Below, piece after piece: positions 49,474 through 58,213 of a stretch of 64,000 nt of DNA. Positions within the stretch are counted from its first letter, which is position 1. Each line of letters opens with the position of its first letter. The DNA lies in contig NZ_JACHYN010000001.1 in the NCBI RefSeq assembly GCF_014192915.1, positions 248,001-312,000 of the forward strand, given 5' to 3'. The stretch comes from Azospirillum sp. OGB3. GTDB lineage: Bacteria; Pseudomonadota; Alphaproteobacteria; Azospirillales; Azospirillaceae. A model generated the notes under the pieces. The model saw only the letters and a program-made list of their open reading frames with translations. It ran no database searches and was not told where the DNA came from. Position numbers and translations under genes: made by a program.

Positions 49474-51015
49474 TCAGGCGACGGCGCGCAGGTCGGTGTC
49501 GCGCGCCCCATTCCGGAGGTCCTGATCCAGGCTGTCGGCGGCGATCCAGCCCGACATCAGCACCATCGGCATGCCCGGCCCGGGATGGGCGGCCCCGCCG
49601 GCCAGATACAGCCCCTCCACGTCGCGCGAGCGGTTGCCCGGCTTGAAGGCGCCCATGAAGCGGCCGTGGCTGGCCAGCCCGTAGATGGCGCCGTTCAGCA
49701 CGCGGTAGCGGTCGTGGATGTCCTGCGGGGTCAGGACGCGCTCGACGCGGATGCGGTCCTCCAGGTCGGCCATGCCGGCGGTGCGCTTCAGCTTGTCGAA
49801 GACCACGCGGCGGTAGTCCGGCAGCATCCGCGACCAGTCGTGGTGCGGCCGCAGGTAGGGGGTGTGGACCAGCACATAGAGCGCCTCGCCCCCTGGCGGC
49901 GCCACGCCGGGCTCGGTGCGGGCAGGGGCGGCGATGTAGCAGGTCGGGTCGGGCGCCGGCTCGCCGCGGCGGTAGATCCAGTCGAACTCCTCCGCCGGGT
50001 CGCGGGAAAAGACGAAATCGTGGTGCAGCAGATGGTCGTAGCCGCGGTCGAGCCCGAGATAGAAGACCACGCCCGAGCAGGCCGGCTCGTAGCGCCGGCG
50101 CTTGCGGAAGCGCTTGGCCGGGGCGCCGCCCACCAGCTCCTCGTAGGTGCGGACGGAATCCATGTTGGAAACCACCGCCGACACCGGAATGCGCTCCCCG
50201 CCCTCGGTCTCGACGGCGGTGACGCGCTTGTCCGTCACCTCCAGCCGGCGCACGCCGGTGCCGGTGCGGATCTCGACGCCGAGGCGACGCGCCACCCGCT
50301 CCAGCGCCAGCGGAACGGCGCGGGTGCCGCCCATCGGGTACCAGACGCCGTCGTTGGTCTGCATGTGGGCGATGGCGCAGAGCACCGCCGGGGAGCCGTA
50401 GGGGGAGGACCCGACATACTGGGTGAAATGGTCGAGCATCTGGGCGGCGCGGGCGTCGGGGACGTGGCTGCGGATGGTGCCGGCCACCGTGCTGCCCATG
50501 CGCAGCGCCAGCACGTCGGACAGGGTGCCGGCGTTCATGCTGTCGCGGAGCTTCAGCGTGTCGCCCAGATCCTCCACCGACTTCCAGAAGAAGAAGCGTT
50601 CGGAGATGCCGTGCAGGCGCTCCGACAAGGCCTGGAAACGGCGGTAGCCCTCCCCGGCGCCGCGGCCGGGGGTCAGCCGGTCGAGGTCCGCGGCCATCGC
50701 GCCGATGTTCTCCGACAGGTCGAGCACGGTGCCGTCGTCGAAGAAGCAGCGCCATTGCGGCTCCAGCCGGACCAGTTCCAGCTCGCGGTCGAGGTCGCAG
50801 CCGGCCTCCGCCAGGATGCGGCGCAGCACGCGCGGCACGGTCAGGATGGTCGGACCCATGTCGAAGCGGAAGCCGCCCTCCTCCAGCACCGCCGCCTTGC
50901 CGCCGACCCAGCCGTTCTTCTCCAGAAGCACCACCTTGTGGCCGCGCGCCGCCAGCACCACCGCCGACGCCAGCCCGCCCAGGCCGCCGCCGATCACCGC
51001 GATCCGATCCGTCAT
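49474..51015 (-). CDS. CrtI/CrtN/CrtP-type carotenoid desaturase or oxidase, copy 2
   Basis: 513 residues. The N-terminal FAD motif IAVIGGGLGGLASAVVLAAR is followed by the family mark FDMGPTILTVP. GVWYPMGGTRAVPLALER is the substrate-side stretch, and the C-terminal signature is YLAGGAAHPGPGMPMVLMSG. By analogy with C30 pathways, one of the two copies desaturates and the other oxidises the terminal methyl (CrtP/CrtNb); which is which cannot be told. The start overlaps the stop of copy 1 (ATGA), after GGGGGGA. Confidence 0.88.
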   Translation of the reverse strand: MTDRIAVIGGGLGGLASAVVLAARGHKVVLLEKNGWVGGKAAVLEEGGFRFDMGPTILTVPRVLRRILAEAGCDLDRELELVRLEPQWRCFFDDGTVLDLSENIGAMAADLDRLTPGRGAGEGYRRFQALSERLHGISERFFFWKSVEDLGDTLKLRDSMNAGTLSDVLALRMGSTVAGTIRSHVPDARAAQMLDHFTQYVGSSPYGSPAVLCAIAHMQTNDGVWYPMGGTRAVPLALERVARRLGVEIRTGTGVRRLEVTDKRVTAVETEGGERIPVSAVVSNMDSVRTYEELVGGAPAKRFRKRRRYEPACSGVVFYLGLDRGYDHLLHHDFVFSRDPAEEFDWIYRRGEPAPDPTCYIAAPARTEPGVAPPGGEALYVLVHTPYLRPHHDWSRMLPDYRRVVFDKLKRTAGMADLEDRIRVERVLTPQDIHDRYRVLNGAIYGLASHGRFMGAFKPGNRSRDVEGLYLAGGAAHPGPGMPMVLMSGWIAADSLDQDLRNGARDTDLRAVA

Positions 51016-52565
51016 GCCAATCCCCCCGCTACGGCCCGCTTGGGCAGGCCGGACAGTCCCATGGTTTCGCTGCGCCAGGGCGTCGGCAGGCCCAACTCCG
51101 AGGCCAGCAGCCGCGACGTGATGCGCGCGCCTTCGAAGATCACCGGCAGGCCGCTGCCGGGGTGGGTGCCGCCGCCCACCAGATAGACGCCGTCCAGATC
51201 CTCGAACCGGTTGTGCGGACGCAGGTGGAGCATCTGGTCCAGACTGTGCGCCAGATTGAAGGTGGCCCCGCGGTGCACCGCGAAGTGGCGGTCCCAATCG
51301 GCCGGCGTCACCACGCGCTCCACCCGGATGCGCCGCTCCAGGTCGGTCAGGCCGAAGCCGGCCAGCCGGTCGAGCACGAGGCGGCGGTAGCGCGGCGCTT
51401 CGGCCGCCCAGTCGATGTGGCCGCGCTGGTGGCCGACCGGCACCAGGATGTAGAGGGTGCTGCCGCCGGGCGGAGCGAGCTCCGGGTCGGTGACGCAGGC
51501 GTTTTGCACGTAGATCGAGGGACGGCGCGGCATCTCGCGGCCGTCCTCGATCTCGGCGAGGTTGCGGGCGTAGTCCTCCGCCAGATAGACGGTGTGGTGG
51601 TCCAGCCCCTCCATCCGGCCTTCGATCCCGAGATAGAGCATGAAGGTGGAGCAGGAGAATTTCTTGGTGGCGATGCGGGCGTCGCTCCAGCGGCGGCGCA
51701 GGTCGTCGGGCACCAGACTCGTCATCGCGCGGGCGAAGTCGGCGTTGATGACCAGCGCGTCGGCCGGGTACTCGCCGGCCTCCGTCCGCACCCCCACGGC
51801 GCGCCGGCCCTGGAAGCGGATGTGGCGCACCGTCTCGTTCAGCCGGACGGTGACGCCGAGGCTCTCGGCCACCCGCCGCATCGCCTCCATCACCGCTTCG
51901 GTGCCGCCGCGCGGGTGGAAGACGCCGTGCTCGTGCTCCAGGAAGGAGAGGATGGTGAACAGGCTGGGGCAGCGGAAGGGCGACATGCCCAGATACTTGC
52001 TCTGGAAGGAGAAGGCGAGGCGGACGCGCGGGTCCTGGAAGTAACGGGACAGGTCGCGGTCGACCGAGCGCTGCGGCGACAGCCGCCCCAGCGCCTTCAG
52101 CATCGGCAGCGACGCCAGCGCCCAGGGGCTGGAGAAGTCGGTTTCCAGGATCGGGCGGAACAGCTCCATCTTCGCCCGGTTGTCGGCCAGGAAACGCGGC
52201 AGCCCATGGGCGTCGCGCGGGTTGAGGCGCGCGATCTCCGCCATCAGCGCCTTCATCTCGGCGTGGACCCTCAGCTCCCCGCCGGCCTCGAAGACCAGCC
52301 GGTAGAGCGGGTCGAGGCGGATCAGGTCGACCTCCTCCGACAGGCGGCGCCCGCAGGCCTCGAAGATCTCCTCCAGGATGCGGGGGTAGAGGAAGAAGGT
52401 CGGGCCGCTGTCGAAGCGGTACCCGTCGAGCGCGAAGCCGGCCGACCGGCCGCCGACGCGGTCCTGCCGCTCCAGCAGGGTGACCTTCGCCCCGGTGAGC
52501 GCCAGAAGCATCGCGGATGCCAATCCACCCGGCCCAGCGCCAATGATTACGACTTGCCGTTCCAT
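51012..52565 (-). CDS. CrtI/CrtN-type carotenoid desaturase, copy 1
   Basis: 517 residues. FAD motif VVIIGAGPGGLASAMLLALTG, then FDSGPTFFLYPRILEEIFE. Mid-region PFRCPSLFTILSFLEHEHGV and HPRGGTEAVMEAM; C-terminal CrtI signature VYLVGGGTHPGSGLPVIFEG. First gene of a five-gene overlapping operon. Its promoter region carries an RpoE/ChrR-like motif. The alternative start at 52619 would add 18 residues but is less likely. Confidence 0.88.
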   Translation of the reverse strand: MERQVVIIGAGPGGLASAMLLALTGAKVTLLERQDRVGGRSAGFALDGYRFDSGPTFFLYPRILEEIFEACGRRLSEEVDLIRLDPLYRLVFEAGGELRVHAEMKALMAEIARLNPRDAHGLPRFLADNRAKMELFRPILETDFSSPWALASLPMLKALGRLSPQRSVDRDLSRYFQDPRVRLAFSFQSKYLGMSPFRCPSLFTILSFLEHEHGVFHPRGGTEAVMEAMRRVAESLGVTVRLNETVRHIRFQGRRAVGVRTEAGEYPADALVINADFARAMTSLVPDDLRRRWSDARIATKKFSCSTFMLYLGIEGRMEGLDHHTVYLAEDYARNLAEIEDGREMPRRPSIYVQNACVTDPELAPPGGSTLYILVPVGHQRGHIDWAAEAPRYRRLVLDRLAGFGLTDLERRIRVERVVTPADWDRHFAVHRGATFNLAHSLDQMLHLRPHNRFEDLDGVYLVGGGTHPGSGLPVIFEGARITSRLLASELGLPTPWRSETMGLSGLPKRAVAGGLA

Positions 52566-52608
52566 CCGCTTGCCAAACGCTCCCGAGCTGCCGACTTGTG
52601 TGAAGGCA

Positions 52609-52636
52609 GTTACGAACATGGACCGGAAATGGATCA
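52609..52636 (-). promoter_or_regulatory. Putative ECF sigma (RpoE/ChrR, singlet-oxygen) promoter of the carotenoid operon
   Basis: On the reverse strand TGATCC (52636-52631) and CGTAAC (52614-52609) are 16 bases apart, the pattern of promoters for RpoE-ChrR-type (ECF11) sigma factors. A start near 52602 would give a leader of about 37 bases before the ATG at 52565. The -35 overlaps the first codons of the divergent aldehyde dehydrogenase gene. Confidence 0.5.
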
Positions 52637-54101
52637 CAGCCACAAAGCCACCCCTCCAGGCGTAACCCCTTGGACAAGCGGGGCCGGCGATCCATTTTCC
52701 ATTGCGCGCGCCGCGTGGGCCGGCGGCAATACAGGCGAAAGACTGTCCATCGTCCGCAAAATCCGCCGCCGCATCGCGGCGGATGCGGAGGAGCTTGTGC
52801 ACACGCTGGCGACCCGCCCCGGACGCAGCGCGGCCGAGAGCCTGAGCGCGGAGGTCCTGCCGCTTGCCGAGGCCTGCCGTTTCCTGGAGCGCGAGGCCGC
52901 CGCGCTGCTGGCGCCGCGGCGCCTGGGCGCGCGAGGCCGCCCAGCCTGGCTGTTCGGCGTCGCGGCGGAGGTGCGGCGGGAGCCGTTCGGCACCGTCCTG
53001 ATCGTCGGCCCGTCCAACTACCCGCTGCTGCTGCCGGGGGTGCAGGCGCTCCAGGCGCTGAGCGCCGGGAACGCCGTGCTGGTCAAGCCGGCGCCCGGCT
53101 GCTCCGCGCCGATGGAACGGCTGGCCGACTGGCTGGCCGAGGCCGGCCTGCCGGACGGCCTGTTCCAGCTTCTGGACGAGTCCCCCGACGCGGTGTCCGA
53201 CGCGATCGCCGCCGGCATCGACAAGCTGGTGCTGACCGGATCGGCCGGCACCGGCCGGACAGTGGCCCGCCAACTCGCCGATTCGCTGGTGCCCTCCACC
53301 ATGGAATTGTCGGGCAACGACGCGGTGTTCGTCCTGCCGGGGGCCGACCTCGGCACGGTCGCCCGCGCGCTGGCCTTCGGCCTGCGCCTCAACGGCTCCG
53401 CCACCTGCATCGCGCCGCGCCGGGTCTTCGTGCCGCGCGCCCAGGCGGCGGCGCTGGAGGACGCCTTGACGCGCAGCGCGGCGGCGATCCCGCCGGCGGC
53501 GGTGCCCCTGCCGGTGCGGCGGCGGCTGGTCGGGCTGGTCCGCGCGGCGGTGGCGGAGGGCGCCCGCCCGCTCGGCCCCCTGCCCGCGGATGCCGACCCG
53601 GCGATGGCGCCGCTGATCGTCGCCGACGCGCGGCCGGGCATGGCGCTGCTGCGCGAGGAGCTGTTCGCCCCCATCCTGTCGCTGGTGCCGGTCCGCGACA
53701 TGGAGGAGGCGCTGGAGGCCGCCGCCGCGAGCCCCTACGCGCTCGGCGCCTCGGTCTTCGGACCGGAGGCGGAGGCCTGCGCCCTGGCCGGGCGGCTGGA
53801 CGCCGGGACGGTGACGGTCAACGACCTGATCGTGCCGACCGCCGACCCCCGCCTGCCCTTCGGCGGCCGCCGCGCCAGCGGCTGGGGCGTCACGCGCGGG
53901 GCCGAGGGGCTGCTGGAGATGACGCGGGTGAAGACCGTTTCGGTGCGGCGCGGCCGGCGGCTTCCGCACACCGACCCGCCGCGCGACGGCGACGCGGCGC
54001 TGATGCTGGCGGCGCTCCGCCTGCTCCACGGCGGTCCCGGCGCCCGCGCCGGGGCGGTCCGGCAGCTGATCCAGGCCCTGCGCGACCGCCGGACCGACTG
54101 A
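52629..54101 (+). CDS. Aldehyde dehydrogenase, carotenoid-cluster type
   Basis: 490 residues, ALDH superfamily. Catalytic Cys in GLRLNGSATCIAPRRVFVP and general-base Glu in STMELSGNDAVFVL; LTGSAGTGRTVARQLA binds NAD. The C-terminal PFGGRRASGWGVTRGAEGL is conserved. Divergent from the desaturase operon, it is the expected enzyme to oxidise a diapocarotenal to the acid (AldH/CrtNc role). The C-terminus extends with a Pro/Arg-rich tail of about 50 residues. The start at 52629 has only a weak site. Confidence 0.87.
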   Translation: MDHSHKATPPGVTPWTSGAGDPFSIARAAWAGGNTGERLSIVRKIRRRIAADAEELVHTLATRPGRSAAESLSAEVLPLAEACRFLEREAAALLAPRRLGARGRPAWLFGVAAEVRREPFGTVLIVGPSNYPLLLPGVQALQALSAGNAVLVKPAPGCSAPMERLADWLAEAGLPDGLFQLLDESPDAVSDAIAAGIDKLVLTGSAGTGRTVARQLADSLVPSTMELSGNDAVFVLPGADLGTVARALAFGLRLNGSATCIAPRRVFVPRAQAAALEDALTRSAAAIPPAAVPLPVRRRLVGLVRAAVAEGARPLGPLPADADPAMAPLIVADARPGMALLREELFAPILSLVPVRDMEEALEAAAASPYALGASVFGPEAEACALAGRLDAGTVTVNDLIVPTADPRLPFGGRRASGWGVTRGAEGLLEMTRVKTVSVRRGRRLPHTDPPRDGDAALMLAALRLLHGGPGARAGAVRQLIQALRDRRTD

Positions 54102-54114
54102 CCCGGAGATCACT

Positions 54115-54591
54115 GTGACGATTGCCGTGACGACCGCCCTGATCCTCGCCGTCCTGATCGGCGCCGTTTCCGGTTCGCGCACCCTGCTGGGTCCGGCGGC
54201 GGTCTCCTGGGCCGCCTATGGCGGCTGGCTCGACCTGTCGGAAAGCTGGCTGTTCTTTCTCGGCCACCCGGTCTCGCCCTGGGTCTTCACCGTCATGGCG
54301 GTGGGGGAGCTGATCACCGACAAGCTGCCGACCACCCCCAGCCGCAAACGCCCCTTCCCCTTCGCCAGCCGCATCGCCGGCGGCGCCATCGCGGGGGCGG
54401 CCATCGGCGCGAACGCGGGGGCGTGGGTCCCTGGACTGATCGCCGGCGGGCTCGGCGCGGTCGCCAGCACGCTCCTTTTCTACGAGGCGCGCCGGCGCAT
54501 GGCCGCCGCCTTCGGCCGCGACCGGCCGGCGGCGCTGATCGAAGACGCGGTGGCGCTCACCGTCGCCCTGCTCGTCGTCGTCGCGGCGTAA
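54115..54591 (+). CDS. DUF4126 membrane protein
   Basis: 158 residues, GTG start after GGAGATCACT and 13 bases after the aldehyde dehydrogenase stop. Four hydrophobic segments with the family stretches GAVSGSRTLLGPAAVSWA and ELITDKLPTTPSR. DUF4126 proteins are inner-membrane and uncharacterised. Co-transcription with the carotenoid aldehyde dehydrogenase is inferred from spacing. Confidence 0.85.
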   Translation: MTIAVTTALILAVLIGAVSGSRTLLGPAAVSWAAYGGWLDLSESWLFFLGHPVSPWVFTVMAVGELITDKLPTTPSRKRPFPFASRIAGGAIAGAAIGANAGAWVPGLIAGGLGAVASTLLFYEARRRMAAAFGRDRPAALIEDAVALTVALLVVVAA

Positions 54592-54613
54592 GCGGCTTTT
54601 CGGAAAGAGGGCG

Positions 54614-55723
54614 TCAGCGCGCCGCGCCGCCGCCCTGCTCCGGAAACAGCCCCAGCAGCCCCTCCCGGCTCGCCGGGCAGACGCCGCGCTCGGTCACCAG
54701 ACCGGTCACCAGACGGGCCGGGGTGACGTCGAAGCCGTAATTGACCGCCGGGCTACCGGCCGGGGTGACGCGGATGGTCTCGATCCGCCCGTCGGCGGTG
54801 AGGCCGGTCAGCTCGGTCACCTCGCGGGCGTCGCGCTCCTCGATGGGAATGTCCCTCACCCCGTCCGCCATGCCCCAGTCGATGGTCGGCGAGGGCAGCG
54901 CGACGTAGAAGGGCACCCCGTTGTCGTGGGCGGCCAGCGCCTTCAGGTAGGTGCCGATCTTGTTGCAGACGTCACCGGTCGCCGTGGTGCGGTCGGTGCC
55001 GACGATGCACAGGTCGACCATGCCGTGCTGCATCAGGTGGCCGCCGGTGTTGTCGACCACCACCGTGTGGGGCACGCCGTGGCGGTTCAGCTCCCAGGCG
55101 GTCAGGCTGGCGCCCTGGTTGCGCGGGCGCGTCTCGTCCACCCAGACATGCAGGCGGATGCCCTCCTCGACGGCGACATAGACCGGGGCGAGCGCCGTGC
55201 CCCAATCGACGGTGGCGAGCCAACCGGCGTTGCAGTGGGTCAGCACGTTCACCGGCTCGCCCGGGGCCTTGCGGCGGGCGGCCTCGCGGATCAGGGCGGC
55301 GCCATGCTCACCGATGGCGCGGTTGATGGCGACGTCCTCGTCGCAGACCGCCGCGGCCTCGGCGTAAGCGGCCTCGGCGCGGGCGGCGGGCGGCAGCGGC
55401 GCCAGGCGGGCGCGCATCCGCTCCAGCGCCCAGCGCAGGTTGACCGCGGTCGGGCGGGTGGCGAGCAGCCGGGCGCAGGCGCCTTCCAGGGCGGTGTCGG
55501 ACGGCTCGGCCCGCATGGCCAGCGCGACGCCGTAGGCGGCGGTCGCCCCGATCAGCGGCGCCCCGCGCACCAGCATGGCGCGGATGGCATGGGCGGCTTC
55601 ATCGAGGTCGGTCAGCCGCGCGACGGCGAAATCATGCGGCATCCGCGTCTGGTCGATGATCTCCACCGACCAGCCGTCCTGCGCCAGCCAGATCGTGCGA
55701 TAGGCCGTGCCGTCGATCTTCAT
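54614..55723 (-). CDS. mtnA: S-methyl-5-thioribose-1-phosphate isomerase
   Basis: 369 residues from the ATG at 55723, preceded by GGGGAGTAGGG. The eIF2B-like fold carries [20 protein letters not shown] (catalytic Cys) and [16 protein letters not shown] (catalytic Asp). It converts MTR-1-P to MTRu-1-P in methionine salvage. Other salvage genes are not in the window. Confidence 0.94.
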   Translation of the reverse strand: MKIDGTAYRTIWLAQDGWSVEIIDQTRMPHDFAVARLTDLDEAAHAIRAMLVRGAPLIGATAAYGVALAMRAEPSDTALEGACARLLATRPTAVNLRWALERMRARLAPLPPAARAEAAYAEAAAVCDEDVAINRAIGEHGAALIREAARRKAPGEPVNVLTHCNAGWLATVDWGTALAPVYVAVEEGIRLHVWVDETRPRNQGASLTAWELNRHGVPHTVVVDNTGGHLMQHGMVDLCIVGTDRTTATGDVCNKIGTYLKALAAHDNGVPFYVALPSPTIDWGMADGVRDIPIEERDAREVTELTGLTADGRIETIRVTPAGSPAVNYGFDVTPARLVTGLVTERGVCPASREGLLGLFPEQGGGAAR

Positions 55724-55868
55724 ACGCCCTACTCCCCGCGCTCGATGCCGCTTCGGCCTTTCGGCCCGACGCGACAATAGGGGGTGGCGCGGCGCGGTTC
55801 AACGGGCGTACCCAGGGAACAGGAGCCTGCAAAAAAGTGTTGGTCCGCCACGAAAGCCACCACCTTCC

Positions 55869-57578
55869 ATGCCCCGAAGCACCATCCCCATGCCCCTGCG
55901 CGCCCTGCGATCCAAAGGTTCCCCTCTGCTCTACCGGATGCCGGGGTCGGCGCTGGTGCTGATGGTCTGCGCGGTGGCGCTGCTGCTGACGTTCGGCCTG
56001 TCGGCCAGCTTCGCGCTGCGCGACCGGGCGGCGGCCCTGCAGCATGCCCAGGACACCGCCGGCAACGCCAGCCTGCTGGTCGCGGAGCACGCGGCCCGGC
56101 TGGTGGAGACCAGCGACCTGATCCTGAAGCAGGCGGTCCAGCTCGCCGGGCCGGCCGACGCCCCGCTGCCCAACGACCGGGGGGGCTGGGAGCGCTACGC
56201 GGCGCTGGTGCGGGGCACGCCCTATCTGGTGTCGATCTGGCTGTTCGACGCCGAAGGGAACCCCGTCCTGACCACCCGCCGCTTTCCCACCCCGGCGATG
56301 ACCGTCGCCGACCGCGATTACTTCATGGCCCAGCGGACGGGCGGCAGCGAGGCCGGGGGGAATCTCTTCATCACCGCGCTGGACAACAGCCGCTACAGCC
56401 AGGAGCCGCTGATCCTTCTCTCGCGCCCGCTGGCGGCCGCACCGGGACAGTTCCGGGGCGTGGCCCTGGTCGCCGTCTCGCCGCGCTACGTCCGCGACAT
56501 CTACAAGAGCTTCGATTTCGACTACGCCCGCTCGATCACGCTCCGCCGCGCCGACGGCACGGTGCTGCTGCACGAGACCCAGGGGCCGGACGCCACCGAC
56601 AGCGCCGCGGCGGAGGCCGCCGGAGAGCCGGAAATCTCCGCGCTGCGCCGGGTCGACAGCGTGCCCGTGACCGCCGAGGTCGCCATCCCGGTGAGCAGCG
56701 TCATGGAGCGGTGGCACGGGCAGCTCTGGACCTACATCTCCTACGCGCTGGCGGCGCTGGCCGCGGTGTCGGTGATCGGCGGGATGGCCCTCCAGCGCGC
56801 CCGGCGGGAGCGGCAGGCGGAAAACGCGCTCCAACACGCCTACGACACGCTGGAGGAGCGGGTCCATCAGCGCACGGCGGAGCTGGAGCGGACCAACGCC
56901 CAGCTCGAAACCGCGGTGACCGACAAGGAGGTCCTGCTGAAGGAGGTCCAGCACCGGGTGAAGAACAACCTCCAGGTCATCTGCAGCCTGCTGCGCCTCC
57001 AGGCCGCCCGCATCGACGAGCCGGCCCGCCGCGCCTTCGACGAGAGCCTGCGCCGCATCCAGTGCATGAGCCTGATGCAGGAGCTGCTCTACCGCTCCGA
57101 CCAGCCGGCGCGCATCGACTTCGCCGACTATCTACGCCAGCTCTGCGACGGGCTGGTCCGCTCGACCAACCCGACCGGGGCGCGGCTGACGGTGAACGCC
57201 CCCCAGCCCTGGAGCCTGGATGTCGATCAGGCCACGCCGCTCGCCCTGATCGCCAGCGAGCTGGTCTCCAACGCGCTGCTTCACGCCTTCCCCCTCGGCC
57301 ATCCCGGCACGATCACGGTTGCGCTGCTGCCGGAAGGGGCGGAGGGCATGACGATGGTGGTGCGCGACGATGGAACCGGCCTGCCGCCCGATCCGTCCGC
57401 CTCCCCGAACCGCTCGACCGAGAAGCGCCAGAGCGGTCTGGGTCTGGTTCTCGTCCGGGCGCTGGCCCAGCAAGCCGGGGCGGAGGTGACCATCGACCGC
57501 CATCCGGACGGCGGGCCGGGCACCCGCTTCATCGTGTCGGTGCCGACCCTTGCCAAGACCCAGACGAAAGCGGCCTGA
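55869..57578 (+). CDS. Cache-sensor histidine kinase with HisKA_2 domain
   Basis: 569 residues from ATG 55869 (55890 also possible). TM about 26-46, a periplasmic Cache domain (about 60-275, with LTTRRFPTPAMTVADRDYFM), TM about 290-310, a coiled coil, HisKA_2 with phospho-His in LLKEVQHRVKNNLQVICSLL, and HATPase (ALIASELVSNALLHAFPLG, DDGTGLPPD, GLGLVLVRALAQQAG). A soluble response regulator partner is not adjacent. The sensor is related to that of the hybrid kinase at 25858-29766. Confidence 0.9.
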   Translation: MPRSTIPMPLRALRSKGSPLLYRMPGSALVLMVCAVALLLTFGLSASFALRDRAAALQHAQDTAGNASLLVAEHAARLVETSDLILKQAVQLAGPADAPLPNDRGGWERYAALVRGTPYLVSIWLFDAEGNPVLTTRRFPTPAMTVADRDYFMAQRTGGSEAGGNLFITALDNSRYSQEPLILLSRPLAAAPGQFRGVALVAVSPRYVRDIYKSFDFDYARSITLRRADGTVLLHETQGPDATDSAAAEAAGEPEISALRRVDSVPVTAEVAIPVSSVMERWHGQLWTYISYALAALAAVSVIGGMALQRARRERQAENALQHAYDTLEERVHQRTAELERTNAQLETAVTDKEVLLKEVQHRVKNNLQVICSLLRLQAARIDEPARRAFDESLRRIQCMSLMQELLYRSDQPARIDFADYLRQLCDGLVRSTNPTGARLTVNAPQPWSLDVDQATPLALIASELVSNALLHAFPLGHPGTITVALLPEGAEGMTMVVRDDGTGLPPDPSASPNRSTEKRQSGLGLVLVRALAQQAGAEVTIDRHPDGGPGTRFIVSVPTLAKTQTKAA

Positions 57579-57585
57579 GACAGGA

Positions 57586-58185
57586 TCAGGGCCGCGGCGG
57601 CTCCAGGCGCAGATAGACCATGGCGGCGGCGAGCGCGCTGGCGTACGCATCTTCCCCGGAGCGTGGCGGCAGGTCGAGGTCGCGCAGGATGCTGTCCAGC
57701 CGCAGATCGACCGCGTATTTGCCGGGCGCCTTGGCCTTGCGGCCGTAATAGAGGCTGGACACCTCGATGCGCGGGTTCGGCAGGGCCACGCCCACCATCG
57801 GCTGCACCAGCCGGTCGAGAAGCCCCACGGTGAAATCCAGATAGTAACCGACCAGCGGCCGGTTGCCGATGAAGGCCAGCAGGCGGGACAGCGCGGGCTC
57901 CGCCGGCTCGGTGGGCCAGAAGGAGAGAACAAGGCGCTGGCTGGTCAGGATGCGGCCGCCGCGGATGCGCAGCGCCGCGACGCTGCGCAGATCGGCCGTT
58001 GCCGCGTCGAAGGAGGTGGCCTCGCAATGGATCGCCACCCGCTCCCCGCTCTCCTCCCCCGACAGCAGCAGGGCGCGGTCGGGATGCTCGGCATGGAGGC
58101 CGGCGGTTTCGGCAGCGGGGGTTGCGACGGGGGCGGCGGCCACCGCCCCGTTGGCCACCACGCTGGCAATGGTCTCGGTCGGCAT
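57586..58185 (-). CDS. Diverged DnaQ-fold (RNase T-like) protein
   Basis: 199 residues. The stretches FIGNRPLVGYYLDFTVGLLDRL, LRLDSILRDLDLP and DAYASALAAAMVYLRL sit where ExoII, the Leu-rich helix and ExoIII of DnaQ-type exonucleases do. The N-terminal D-x-E appears lost or replaced (HCEATSFDAA). It is therefore probably an inactive or changed exonuclease fold. It lies 28 bases downstream of the cNMP-CBS-DUF294 gene, a common pairing near actP. Confidence 0.65.
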   Translation of the reverse strand: MPTETIASVVANGAVAAAPVATPAAETAGLHAEHPDRALLLSGEESGERVAIHCEATSFDAATADLRSVAALRIRGGRILTSQRLVLSFWPTEPAEPALSRLLAFIGNRPLVGYYLDFTVGLLDRLVQPMVGVALPNPRIEVSSLYYGRKAKAPGKYAVDLRLDSILRDLDLPPRSGEDAYASALAAAMVYLRLEPPRP

Positions 58186-58213
58186 GCCGCCTCCTCTCCC
58201 CGCACCCGGCGGG

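Noticed and set aside
55707..55868. Longer N-terminus for the Cache/HisKA_2 kinase
   Set aside because: The extra 54 codons overlap the mtnA start region and encode an Arg/Pro-rich stretch without a ribosome site.
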